Source: Coremacera marginata
Taxonomy: Eukaryota; Arthropoda; Insecta; Diptera; Sciomyzidae
Direction: 5' to 3'
Assembly: GCA_914767935.1 (NCBI GenBank)
Contig: OU612045.1
Coordinates: 27,374,290-27,438,289, forward strand
Length of the DNA: 64,000 nt
A model generated the notes under the pieces. The model saw nothing but the letters and a program-made list of their open reading frames with translations. It did not search any database and had not been told where the DNA came from. Shown here one piece after another: positions 35,015 through 46,744 of the stretch. Position 1 is the stretch's first letter. Each line of letters begins with the position of its first letter. The position numbers were made by a program, and so were the translations under genes.

Positions 35015-35950
35015 ACACTTACTGCATCTTGCTGCATAACGAAACGAACACTTTCGATCACTACATTTAAGCACTACATTTTTTCATACAAAATTATATT
35101 TGCGCTCGTTTCTTCGTTCGTTATTTAGTTATTTATTAGGTCTTTATTTCGTTATACAGCAAGATGCAGTAAGTGTCTTTAAAATATTGGGAAGTTTTGT
35201 GAAAGCTCTTTAAACGCTTTGAACATTTATTGACTGAACTTTAAAAGCTTTTGGAAAGATATTAACCGATAGCTGCTACATGGAAGTATTTTCAGGCTTT
35301 TTTCTAAATGCAACTTTTTTTGAGAGGATTAATATATCAAATAAAGTTTATTTATATTGGTAAGTTTATATCTCTATATCTCTTTATCTCTTGTTTTTAG
35401 AGCGATATTTTTTTGTTGGGTAAACGTGTTTATCCAAGTGTAGCAGCTATGATACGGGAGTGAGTTATGGTAGCCAATGGTTCAAATGATTTGATATGGT
35501 CTTTATAAGCTTTCGGCAAGTTTGTAAGGCACTTTAAAATTTTTGGAAAGCTTTTTAGAAGAATTTTGAAAGCTTTTTTGTTTCAGAAAAATTCTACTCA
35601 GAATTTTCTTAATATTGCATTTATTTTAAATACAAAACACAAGGTTAATATTTGATTGAATTTAGGTTAGCTAGTTAAAAGATAGGTTACTTTAATTTTG
35701 AAAACTATCGCTTGAAAGGACTTTTCAAAAGTTCTTTAAAAGGTTTTTGGAAGCACTTAAATTTTTGGAATTTTTTTCAAAACTTTTGGAAAGTGTCTTT
35801 AAAGCCCTTTTTATAAGTTTTTTGAAATATTCTTTGAAATATTTTAAAAAGCTTGGCGAAAGCTCTTTAAAAGCTTTTGAAAAGCGTTTTATCAGCTTTT
35901 GAAAGCTTTTGTTTTAAAAAACCTAAAATTTTAACATCGTTATTGGCTGC
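33900..35950. repeat. Degenerate AAGCTTTT/TTTAAAAG-rich region
   Basis: Dozens of variants of AAAGCTTTTAAAAGTTTTT in both orientations over 2 kb, with no fixed period. A small MITE at 35015-35176 interrupts it. Confidence 0.6.
35015..35176. mobile_element. Small palindromic MITE (162 bp)
   Basis: ACACTTACTGCATCTTGCTG at the left end is matched on the other strand by the right end, followed by ATAACGAAA on both arms. No clear target-site duplication. Confidence 0.65.
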
Positions 35951-37303
35951 ATAAATTTAAAAAAAGTAAAATATAATCATTGTTTAGTTAAAGTTTATTT
36001 TTAAAAATCGTAGCTTTTAAGTTTTTAACACTGAATAAGGTGTCTTTAAATTTTTCTAATAATTTTAGCTGTATTAAAAGAAATTATCATAGACGCAAAA
36101 AACAAACAATTTAAGCTCACAAATCTTGTACCACAAATATTTCAAATGTGTAAAGTTTTCAGCTAAGCCTCAAAACAACAAGAAAAAAAAAACCTAATAA
36201 CCAGCACTTGCCTACACACCTTTGAATTAAATAGCATACCTACTGCTGAAAACAGGTTCAACTAATAGCTGAATGCCTAAAAGTATGCAAGAAACTTAAA
36301 CAAGTTCTGCTTTTAAGCTACAGCTGCAAAAGTTTTTTAAAGTTTTGAATATCAAGATACCAACACGACAGCAACAGCAAAGTAAAAACAGTAAATAGAA
36401 ACAACAAAAATAAAATCATCACCAACAGCAATAACAAAAATCTTAACAGCTACAGCAATGTAGAAGCTCTGCAACAACAACTTTGTAATAGAAGCACACC
36501 ATAAGAAAGCAGCTCAAGATGTCTTTGGACAGCAAACGTACGTTAGAACACGCACACACACACAAACATACTCAAACTCAAGAGTTATTCACACTCTCCC
36601 CACACACCTACGCATCAACACCCACACACGCACACACACACACACACTAATAACCTCATATGTAGAAAATCATTCCATTTCTAAGCACTGTCATAAATCA
36701 GCTTAAAATGTTGTTATTGTGGCTTGTTGAACTTTTTATAACTAAACGAGTGGAGTTGAGAGTATTTCCCCAGAGTACTCTCACATGGCATGTTTAGGAG
36801 CGCTTTCACTGAAATGAGTGCCTTCAGGATGTTTCATAATGTCTAAGCTGCAAGTTTATTTAAAGCAATGGAAAAAATAGAGAAACTCATCAAAATACAT
36901 ACATATTCATACTCATACGAGTTGCTAAGAAAAAGCTTTTCAGTTGGAAAATTCTATTAGTTGTACAGTTTTGATTACAGTTAGTTAGTGATGGTTACAC
37001 ATAAAATTGTTGTTTTTCAAAAATCTTTCAAGAATATGACAGCATTAAAACTTTTTTAGAATATCTGAGATTTTATGCCGAAGAATTTTTTTGAATTCCA
37101 TTCACTCAGATCTAGACATGCTTAACACAGCGCAGCGTTGCGTTATTGAGTTAAAGCAATTTACTGTGTTATGGCGTTGACACATATAAACAGATTCTTA
37201 CTCATCCTGTTTTCTCTGTTCATTCGGAAGTGTTCGAATTCGTATTGACTTTTAATTAATTAAGCTCTTCTTAATGAATTTAAGACCAATATTAATTTAT
37301 TAT
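35177..37303. other. Non-coding DNA, CA microsatellites
   Basis: Rest of the AAGCTTTT-rich region, then intron-like DNA with CA repeats at 36549-36562 and 36618-36648. No gene recognised. Confidence 0.5.
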
Positions 37304-37579
37304 TACACTGTAAAAAGTAAATCTTACAATCAGCTGAAAAACTGTCTTAATGTTAGCTGCAACAGCATTAAGACAGCTATAGGTGAAATTACATATGCGT
37401 TTTTATCCTAAAAGTCAACATCTTAGTTGTCCTGATTTAAGGCAGCTAAATGATTAAAGCAGAGCTTCCATCACTGAATTTCAAGCACGTTGCAGTGTGA
37501 TATAAATATATAATAATAATATAAATAGCACTGCGCTACTATACTACATTTGAACAGCACATCAAAATTTATTTATTTT

Positions 37580-37642
37580 GGCGCGATGATAGCGCTCTGA
37601 ACTCACAACCGTGAGATGGCGGGTTCGAACCCTACAGGTTGG
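37580..37642 (+). other. tRNA-like module 1
   Basis: TGGCGCGATGATAG (A-box-like), a possible anticodon stem CTCAC...GTGAG, then GGGTTCGAACCC (perfect B box and T-arm stem). The acceptor ends do not pair, so it is not a working tRNA gene. Confidence 0.5.
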
Positions 37643-37745
37643 AATTATTTTTTGTTATTTTTATAATTACATTTTTATTTTATTTTAACATTCATTTTAA
37701 TCATATAAAATTAATTCGATTTGAAAAAAATGTACACTTTCTCAC

Positions 37746-37829
37746 TCCCGATCATTGGGACTCGAACCCGGACTGCTTAAAGTGACTGGCTTACTGCGCT
37801 CTCTGCTTAACCAATTGCACCACCGTCAG
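37746..37829 (-). other. tRNA-like module 2
   Basis: On the minus strand: GGTGGTGCAATTGGTTAAGC (A-box/D-loop-like), then GGGTTCGAGTCCC (B box). The acceptor stem is not complementary. Confidence 0.5.
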
Positions 37830-37909
37830 TTGGATTTTCAATCGGCTAATATTTGTGTAGTGCTGCTAATGCTGCTGCGTCGCATTTAATTGTGTACACC
37901 AAATTTGTG

Positions 37910-37976
37910 TGATGGCCGTGAGATACTGGTTAACGTGCTTGATTTGTGTGCGAAGCAGCTAAGGTCGAGTTCCACT
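37910..37976 (+). other. tRNA-like module 3
   Basis: TGGCCGTGAGATACTGGTTAA (A-box-like), then GGTCGAGTTCC (B-box-like). It is the most decayed of the three. Confidence 0.4.
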
Positions 37977-38189
37977 TTGCATAAAGTAAGCAAGAACAAC
38001 TGAAATTAAGATTGATGTTGCCTAAAATTTTCAAAGCTAGCTCTTCAATAAATAATTAAGATTTCCTGCTGACTTCATTTAAGTCAGCAGAATATTGAAA
38101 ACAAGCAGGGGCTTACATTAAGGTTAGAGTTGACTTTCAGGTAGGGTTTAAAAAAAGATTTACTTTTTAGAGTGTAATTTAACTATTAC

Positions 38190-38645
38190 AATGCAGATTA
38201 CTGTCATTGTAATTGGATTACTGTAATTGTATTTAGATTACAGTAACTTCCAATTACAACTCCTGTAATGAAATTGAAAATTTCCATTTCTGAGGACTTG
38301 AGAAGTTCAATTACTAATTACAATTCCTGTAATGGGCGAACTACATTCCTAAATAATGTTCCATAACCAATTAAAACTCTTGTAATGAAACTAACTATTT
38401 TTTTCTAATTCTATCCCTGAGGAATTGAAACGTTTATTTACCAATTACAATTCCTGTAATAGAATTGTCAATACTTTCCAATTCCTTTCCTGAGGAATTG
38501 AAAGCTTCAATTACCAATTACAATTTCTGTAAAGGGATTGACGATTTTTTTTCCAATTCCATTCCTGAGAAATTGAGATGACCATTTATCAATTTCTAAT
38601 TCCGAAGAATTGGAATTAAATTGTAATGAATACTTTTCGACCCAG
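38190..38645. repeat. Degenerate tandem repeat, ~100-bp unit
   Basis: Recurring CCAATTACAATTCCTGTAATG followed by ATTCCTGAGGAATTGAAA, about four times. Each unit contains short palindromes (TTCCTGAGGAA-like). Non-coding. Confidence 0.7.
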
Positions 38646-38658
38646 CTCTGAGTGTAAT

Positions 38659-38835
38659 GGCTGTATTTTGTAAAATGCAAGCAATCACGTCACTTGGGGT
38701 TTTTTCATCTGGCAATAAATTTCAGTAAAAAATTCAGTGAGAGAAAGAGAGTTCGTTTTATTCCATATGAAAACGGAATTGCCAGAGAAAAAAGCCACAA
38801 GTGGCGTGATGGCTTGCGTCTTACAAAATACGGCC
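38659..38835. mobile_element. Palindromic element, 177 bp with ~58-bp arms
   Basis: GGCTGTATTTTGTAAAATGC...TCTGGCAAT (left) pairs with ATTGCCAGAG...GCATTTTGTAAAATACGGCC-like sequence (right) with scattered mismatches. There is no clear target-site duplication. It could be a MITE or a source of hairpin RNA. Confidence 0.6.
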
Positions 38836-39135
38836 AAAAGTTTCTACCATTACTTTGCTTGTACGGTACATTTGTTGTGACCATAATTTTTGATTTCTGC
38901 TACACACAGTATTAGAAGAAGCACCTCAACATTTGCTTTAACTACTTCCTGCTTAAAAGCCTCTAGTATAAACTTGCACACTTAACTTTTCTATTCTATC
39001 TTCTTTATTTTTTTTTCTTTCAGTAAAATATTTTGCATATTCGAATAACTTGTTTAAGTCTGGTATTGATTTTTATTGCAGTATATATGCCCTTAATTCT
39101 ATTAGGACTATCTATGAGTTTTTTAATACTCGTAT

Positions 39136-39544
39136 CAGGGCCGTAGCTAGCGAAATATCGATTGCAAGACTAACAAATTTTTTCCAAAATTAGAAAACAC
39201 TAAAATAATAATAAAAATGAAAGCTTTAAGGGGGGAGATGGGGGATTTTGAACGATTTTTTTTTTTTAATTATTTTTCTGATCATTCAACAAAAATAATG
39301 TCTATTAAACTCAACGTAAGATCATAAAAGAAATTTTGTCGACGTTCGGGAAAGAATATTTATTCATAATTTGTCAATTTGAAGCAAAAGGTATCGTCGA
39401 AATTATTTATAAAAAAAAATTTTTAAAAATTATTTATAAAAAAACCGCCCTAAAAATTTTCATTTTAATTATTATCTTACCGTTTTCTAATTTTGAGAAA
39501 AATTCGTTAGTTCTACAAGCGACATTTTTCTAGCTACGGCCCTG
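39136..39544. mobile_element. hAT MITE (409 bp) with perfect 8-bp TSD
   Basis: Perfect 15-bp inverted repeats CAGGGCCGTAGCTAG, flanked on both sides by ACTCGTAT (39128-39135 and 39545-39552). No coding capacity. Confidence 0.92.
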
Positions 39545-39552
39545 ACTCGTAT

Positions 39553-42500
39553 ATATTTTGCCAATGTTGATAAATATGTCAATGCCAATGTTGATCATTG
39601 AATATCGACAAAGTAATTATGCACATTACATATACTCCTAAAAAGTGGTCACAATAAATCGTTATTAATAAAATAAATTTTCAGTTTGTTTGTTTGAGCT
39701 GAAAGGATTTCACTGAAACTTGCCACATATATTACTTAAATCCTCAAAGCAGCCACAGCATACTTTATTTTAACCACGCACCTGCTGCCGCATACAATCA
39801 ACGTAAGTCGAAATAAAATTTAGAACTTTACTGCATAAGCCAGACTTGTCGAAAGTTTTTTAACACGTCTGCTTTGAGTTCGTTCATTGAAAATTTGTCG
39901 AAAATTTTTCATCAAGCCTGTTTTGTGTGATTTCATGATTCATGATGTCATTCATAATATTCCTAGAAAGTGAGGTTTTCATTAAACTTACATCGCCAGT
40001 GGTGAAAAAATGTGTCTTTGTTTTGTTTTCTAATTTTATTTTTATTGGGAAACGTTTGGAAAAATTAAAAAAAAAAAAAATTTAGAAATATTTTTTGATA
40101 ATGCAATGAATGAAATAAAACTGAATAGCTATTGAAGTGAATCAAGAATTAATTTAATTTTGTTCGTATCAAACCCCGTACGATCGGTATAAAAATTAAT
40201 TGCCATGCCTGTAGTGTGGTGCCTGGGTAGATTCCGTAATTATAATTATAATAATTCCCGTCATTCGGTGAGATTCGTTCTGAACGAATGCAACACAAAT
40301 GTTTGCAGGAATCACACATGTACTGTGAACTGTTGTTTATATTCGGGTTTCATAGTCTTCTTGATTGGTAACAATAAATTTTTCCAAAAAATTCAACTAC
40401 ACAAACATTTTTTTTAAATAAAATTGGAAATATTCATTGCATTGAAATAAGACTAGATTCAAAATAAATGTTAAAATCTTATGACTTCCATAAAAATTTG
40501 GCATAACTTTTACTTTCCTAATGAATTCGCCACCAGTTCTTGCGCTCAGAAAAGAGCTCACAGTGTGAGCGGCAAACTGTTAATAGAAAAAGAGCTTATT
40601 TAGGCGTCAAGTGGCAAGCTATTATTGTGTTCACTTTGTGCGTAGACTCAACGTTTATGTAGAGCTTCTATGTGTGTATGTTTGGCCGACAAATATACAC
40701 AAAAAAATCTTTTATCTCATTTTATATTCTTCGTTTTCTTTTTTCTATTTTCTCTTTCTCATGTAAGAACGTAATGGAATTCGTACCGTAGGTGTAAAAA
40801 TAAAAAACTGTAACAAAACAATGCCCAATGGTTTTTTTCTTTCTCTTCTTTTTGTTCGGATCTTCTACTTGCATATGAACCCACAATGTGTAAAATACAT
40901 CATACATAATTTCATCTGTTGAAAGCAGGTAGATTTTTATAAAAAAAAAATCGGTGCGCTTCTGCTTCCTATTCTAATTCACAAAAAAAAAAAAATATTA
41001 AAGTTGGTTGAGAAACACGGAAGAAACTGTTTTGATTACGCTTATTTATGCATAGATTCCGGGGTAGTGTTTTTGTTCAAAGTTAAAATTTAAATTGTAT
41101 CAAAAACGTGATTTCAGATTGGAAACAGACCAATACAAAAATACATGCAAAATAATATTAAATCAAAGATTATATAAAAACGAGAAAAAAGACGGGGAAA
41201 CATTTTTGTGTTTTTTAACAAAACTTTCTCAAGGAGTAAATTATTGTATTCGTGCACGAAAAATCTAAACGTTTCTGTATTGCGTTTGTGCACGAATTTG
41301 TAACTTTTATATGAAATGACAGATATATATATCATGAATGAATCAACATATTTCGTTAGAGATAAAGAAAAATTGTTCAGGAATCAGTTATCAATTTCTT
41401 AAGACTTGAATTTAGCCAGACAAGACAAAATTTAGTCTGTAGTTCAGTTTCCTCAAGGAAATGTTTACAAAGGCTTAATAAAACGAACAACTTAGAATTC
41501 TTAAAAGTTTTAAGAATCTCTCACTGCTATAAGCTTGTTAATAAAAATCCTTTATTAATGACTTTTAAACTGTTGCACTAAAATTTTTTCTAAATAGATT
41601 TGAAAAACTGCAAAAAATTCCAATGTTTACAAAATCAGAAAGAAAAAACAATGCAATTCAAGCATCTGCAAGTTGTTTTTTCAAAAATTTTAATGTTTGC
41701 TCTATATTGAATTTAGTTTCATTTTGCAAAATATAGCGCATTATATAATTCATGCAGCTAAATTCGGTTAAACTATTATTTTTCCAGTTACTTTAAACAC
41801 ACTTTTGAAAGTTCTTGTTGCGGCTGTTAACCTAAAATTTAGCACTGTAGCTACTCGTCGGTGTTGTTGTTGTAGTTATTTGTGCTATGTTGTACTAGCG
41901 TTTGCTCAGGCTGAAATATCGTAGCAAAGGCATAAAAATAAAACAAATACAATTGCAAAGTTTTCACTAGAAGCCAGCGACTGACGGCCAAACGGCAAAC
42001 TGACTAAAACTACTACGAAAATAATGCAAAGGGTAGAGATTAAAAAAGTCGAAAAAGGTAGAAAATAAACAAAGTAAAGAAAAATATAAATAAGAGCAAA
42101 ACACAAACGGAAAACAATTCAAACACAAAAAAAAATGCACTACAGCTTCCGAAATGCGGTTGTAGTGCAGCGTTGTTTTTGTTTTTTCTTGCGCCCACTT
42201 GTAAAGCTGCAGCTTGCTGAAACTTGCTGTGTTTGTCTTTTAATCTAGGCCATTATGGCACCTGCACAAAAAATTAGTCCATTTTACAAAAAAAAAAAAA
42301 AAAAAAAAAAATTCAAAGAGCTTTAAAGACTCAAAGTGAAACTGATTATGATTGTTTTTGATTATATTCGAAGAAATGAGAAGAAACCGTTTAATATAAA
42401 ATTGTACATATAAAAAAAAAACATAAAAGTAACTAAATTTTGATACCTGCTAAAAGCTTGTCACCGTTGATCCTGATCTCTGCTTCATTTTCTGAGGACA

Positions 42501-42598
42501 TTCAACTGACTTTTTAAGCACAAAGCAAGTCAACAAAGACTTGAATTAAAATAATAGCAAAAACGTGCATACACAACGTACAAAAACAAAAACAATAG
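39553..42598. other. Non-coding DNA, no gene recognised
   Basis: A/T-rich intron-like DNA with several A-runs (for example 42290-42310). Short frames have no support. Confidence 0.5.
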
Positions 42599-42790
<192 letters not shown>

Positions 42791-42881
42791 CTACAAAAGC
42801 TATTGTAACTAAAACAATAGCATCTTAAGACACAATTACACACACATGCAATGACTCACTCCTCCATTTATGCATACACTC

Positions 42882-42954
42882 ACACACACACACACCCACA
42901 CACCCACACACACACACACCCACACCCACACACACCCACACACACACACACACT
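42882..42954. repeat. (CA)n/(CCCACA) microsatellite
   Basis: CA dinucleotides with regular CCCACA interruptions. Confidence 0.95.
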
Positions 42955-43838
42955 CTCACATGCCACTGCCGGTACAACAAAAGCCAACAATACACAGTTA
43001 AGTGCAAAAGTTTAAATTAAAACTTTAAAAGAAAAATAAAACCAAAAAATAAATGCGTTAGACGAGCAAAAGTTTTATTTGCAAATCTTTGTCACATCAT
43101 AAAAGAAGACAAAAATGTCTGCATTAAATGCAGGAAATGAGAAAAATTTTCGCTCATTTCTCATGAGATTAAATTATTTTCCTAGTTAAATGACGAAGTT
43201 TTTCCATTTGAGTAGACAAGATAAAGAAAAATTTATGTTAAAAAATAGTCGTAGTACTAAAATAAAAAATGAGCCTTACAGGAACAACAAATCTACTAAA
43301 ACAAAAACTTTTCAACTAGATTTGTGCCTAATAGAAACACACAATGAGCAATAAATGTTGAGGTACATATCATGTATGAAAACTTTTCTTTCTATCAAAC
43401 TTTATAAAAAAAGTACCTACTGTTTGTTTTTAAATTAAATTAAATAAGTAAATCAAAAATTTAGAACTTATAAAAACTATGCAATAAATTGCATAATTCT
43501 GTAACAGTGGTCTTATTTAAGGCTGAGGCAAGCTTAGCCACTCCAGGAAACTTTTGCTTAATTTTATTGAGAAGTAACAATCGCTTATTATATTGTTTAT
43601 GCAACGCTGGTTGGTTGTCGTGCAATCAGTTCAGATGTCGATTATTTTGTGGTGCTATTCTCTCTTATTGCTTAGAAACTGCAGTATTCGGGGTAGTCGG
43701 CTTAGAGTAATCGGTAATCGATTTACTGATGCTGAGAGCTCTGGTGTACAATTCGTTGAAAAGTCAAAGAAACTGGAATGCAACCTAGAATGAAGACTAG
43801 ACGGAAGCTAAGCAAGTATAAAAACAACATCAAAACGG
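42955..43838. other. Non-coding DNA, no gene recognised
   Basis: Two overlapping 66-73-codon frames at 43489-43793 have no recognisable domain and no neighbours that would support a gene. Confidence 0.45.
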
Positions 43839-43839
43839 T

Positions 43840-44016
43840 ATAAAGATTTTTGCCCAATGATTAGAATCTGATCGGTACCACAACCAAGTAAATAGAATTT
43901 GAACACCATGCTGCGACCCATTGGTCATAATCTGATCAGCGCCACAGCGGGCCAGAAAGAATACGAACACAATGTTGCGGCTCAACGTTCAGAGTCTGAT
44001 CCGCCCCACAGCTAGT
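43840..44016. repeat. ~65-bp tandem repeat, about three units
   Basis: The phrase AATCTGATC(A/G)G.(A/G)CCACA recurs at about 43867, 43930 and 43993, with AACAC(A/C)ATG(T/C)TGCG between copies. Non-coding. Confidence 0.65.
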
Positions 44017-44654
44017 ATGTATCTGCACTGACTACTTGTCAGCGCAGCCAAAAGTGGAACAGTAATGCTGTTGGGTGTGCCGAGGTTGAGGCTCAATGAC
44101 CAGGAACTGGTCCATACCTTCTACCTCGTGCAATGCACACACGCTGAGCACTTACCTAGACGGAAGACTAATGCAAGTGGCCAACAGGCATACATTTATT
44201 CATATGATTTTTTAAACCCTTGGTGAATCATAAGATCACAAATGATAATATTCGCTGCCTGTTGGCTCTTAATTTTTAGTGCGCCTAAGTAAATGCCTAG
44301 ATGCTATAGTATACAAGTCTGTGTATCTAAAAAGAAAAAAAACGAAATGACCATCTCAGCCCTTGAAAGGGCTTTGACCGAGATTCTTATGATCAATTGT
44401 GTTATGTATGATGTGAATGTTTACCCACAAATGATCGAGAACTGGACCTACATGTCTTACGCCGACTCCGAACGGCTTATGTTCTCAAGAAGCTTTTCAT
44501 GGCAGTTTTTACTCTCTGAGGTTTGCCATTGTCTGCAGAGAGGTGACGGCCGAACAGAAAAATTAATTCAATTGAAAAAAACTTTCTGTGTCAGATGGGG
44601 ATTTGAACCTGCGTTCTCTGACGTAAGAGTCACACACTCTACCCAATAGTTTTT
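44017..44654. other. Repeat-derived DNA with a tRNA-like segment
   Basis: A 118-codon frame at 44293-44649 overlaps a tRNA-like segment (44593-44648, minus strand) and has no domain that I recognise, so I do not call it a gene. Confidence 0.4.
44593..44648 (-). other. tRNA-like segment
   Basis: On the minus strand: TGGGTAGAGTGTGTGACTC (A-box/D-arm-like), then CAGGTTCAAATCCCC (B box/T arm). Flanks do not form an acceptor stem, so this is a tRNA-derived relic. Confidence 0.5.
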
Positions 44655-45165
44655 ATGACTTATCTACTCTGTTCTATTTTGAACACTTGAGGGCGCTGTA
44701 GTACAAATATTTTGAAAAACCTCGAAATACTCTTAAACCGTGCTTCAGATTTGCATGAAAATTTGAATATAGGAGTTTTCTGATACGGTAAGTGTTTTTG
44801 AATTAACTTTTTTGTGCTATCTTGAACACCAGAGGGCGCTGTAGTACAAATATTTTAAGAAACGTTGTAAAACTCTTAAGCCGTTTATCCGATTTACATG
44901 AAAATTGGTATATAGAGGTTTTCGGATACGATGAGTTTTCATGAGTTTCTATCTTGAACGCCAGATGGCGCTGTAGTACAAATATTTTAAAAAACTCCTA
45001 AGCCGTTATCAGATTTGCATGAAAGTTGGTATATAGAGGTTATCGGAAACGGTGAGTTTTTATGACTTATATACTCTGTTCTATCTTAAACATCAGAGGG
45101 CGCTATAGTGAAAATATTTTAAAAAAGTCGAAAAACTTCTAAGCCGTTTATCTGAATACATGTAT
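44655..45165. repeat. Tandem array, four ~115-145-bp units
   Basis: Units share GA(A/G)CACCAGAGGGCGCTGTAG with ACAAATATTTTAA, an ACTCTTAAGCCGTTTATC block and GAAAATTGGTATATAGAGG. The GGGCGCTGTAG core is at about 44690, 44833, 44967 and 45098. Further units are at 47355-47500, on the far side of the mariner and MITE insertions. Confidence 0.8.
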
Positions 45166-45264
45166 ATATTATACATATATATAAGCATGGTTGTAGCGAG
45201 TGCAGGCAGTTTTCTCCCCTGATATGCATATGTAAATTGTATCTACATGTTTATATTATACATA

Positions 45265-46570
45265 ACAGTACGTTCAAAAAGTCCATAGGATGACACATAG
45301 ATGGCGTTACCAAATTGTTTAACATATGTTTTCTATTTAGTACCAACCTTCAAATGATACGTATAAAAATTTGACAACAATCTGACAATTGATTCGTGAA
45401 TAATAGCATTTTGTGTGCAACTATTGGTATTGAAAAAAAATAAAAATTGGAATAAAGTCAATTTCGAGTTTTGACAAAGCATTGCTTTTTGATGAAAAAA
45501 AAAATAAATTCAGTGGAAACCAAACAATGGCTTGATAAACATTATCGGGACTCTGCTCCATCGAGACAAATGGTAGAAAAGTGAATTGCTGAATTTAAGC
45601 GTGATCGTACCAGCACAAATGATGCAGAGCACAGTGGACGCCCAAATCAGACTGTTATTTCACAAAATAAAAAATCACAAAAAAATCCACAAATTGGTAA
45701 TGAACGATCGCAAATTCACGGTTCACGAGCTAGCTGATATTGTAAAGAAATCATATAGTGTTTTACCATTTAGTGTTGTGTGATAGTGTTTTTACCATTT
45801 TATACGAACAGTTGGGCAAAGCTCTGTGCTCTGTGCAAAGTGGCTGCTGCGTGAGCTCACAGTCGACCAAAAACCACAACAAATTGATGCTTCAGAGGAG
45901 TGTTTGGCGCTGTTAAACCGCAATAAAGTCGAAGTCTATCGTCGATATGTGACAATAGATGAAACAAGGCTTCATTATTACTCCCCAGAATCCAAAACAC
46001 AGTCAGCTGAGTGGACAGCAGTCGACGAACCGAATCCAAAGCGAGCAAAGACACAACAGTCGGCTTGTAAGGTGATGTCGTTTGTATTTTGGGATGCGAA
46101 AGGAATAATATTCATCGGCTATCTGCAAAAAGGAACCACCATCAACAGCGACTATTACTGTGTACTTTTGAATCGATTGAAGGCTAAAATCGCAAAAACA
46201 CGGCCACATTTGCAAAAGAAAAAAGTGTTGTTTCACCAAGACAATGCACCGTGTCACAAATCGATGAAAACGATGACAAAATTGAATGAATTGGGCTTCG
46301 AATTGCTTACCCACCCACTTTGTCCTGTTTTCAGATATCAAGAGAATGCTTGCTGGAAAGAAATTCAAGTCCAATGAAGAAGTAATCACTGAACTGAGGA
46401 CTATTTTGACGAGAAAGAGAAATCATACTATAAAAGTGGCATCGAAAAGTTGGAAAATCGCTATACTCGTTGTATAGCTCTCGAAGGCAACTATGTTGAA
46501 TAATATAATGGAGTTTTATCAAAATTTTGTTGTTTTCTTACTTATCTTACGGACTTATTGAATGACCTGT
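45265..46570 (+). mobile_element. Irritans-type mariner, 1306 bp, inactive
   Basis: The ends are ACAGTACGTTCAAAAAGTCC and, on the complement of the right end, ACAGGTCATTCAATAAGTCC, with flanking TA (45263-45264 and 46571-46572). Length and end sequence fit the irritans subfamily (Himar-like). The ends differ at several positions and the gene is broken, so this is an old copy. Confidence 0.92.
45456..46503 (+). pseudogene. Mariner transposase, missing its third catalytic residue
   Basis: The N-terminal HTH region is readable (FRVLTKHCFL, WLDKHYRDSAPSRQM, AEFKRDRTSTNDAEHSGRP). A Trp codon in the EKW motif has become TGA near 45583. A frameshift follows at about 45660, and another gap or frameshift lies near 45780. 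The core (45826-46377) keeps the first catalytic Asp (YVTIDETRLHYYSPES) and the second (VLFHQDNAPCHKS). About 10 residues are deleted between LTHP and LFSDIKRML at about 46315, which removes the SPDLAPSDY motif with the third Asp. The C-terminus (SYYKSGIEKLENRYTRCIAL...) follows in another frame to a TAA at 46501-46503. It cannot make an active DD(34)D enzyme. Confidence 0.9.
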
Positions 46571-46744
46571 TATATAAACATATATACATATACTTTTGAA
46601 GTTGTCCCCCTGATAGGTATATGTATACATACATAAATATATATACATATCCATGGGCATAGTGACGGTAGGACAGGGGATGGCAGTTGCCCCCTTGATA
46701 TGTGTGTGTGTATACAAGTATATATTTGTATATATATATAGATG

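Larger units (their letters stand above)
37306..38174. mobile_element. TA-flanked MITE (869 bp) with tRNA-like modules
   Basis: The ends are CACTGTAAAAAGTAAATC at 37306 and, on the complement of the right end, CACTCTAAAAAGTAAATC at 38174, flanked by TA (37304-37305 and 38175-38176). Inside are three tRNA-like segments with pol III A- and B-box-like motifs. No protein is encoded. Confidence 0.75.

Noticed and set aside
37746..37829. Functional tRNA gene
   Set aside because: A- and B-box-like motifs exist, but the acceptor stem does not pair and no clean anticodon arm can be drawn.
44293..44649. 118-codon frame
   Set aside because: It overlaps a tRNA-like relic on the other strand and has no recognisable domain.
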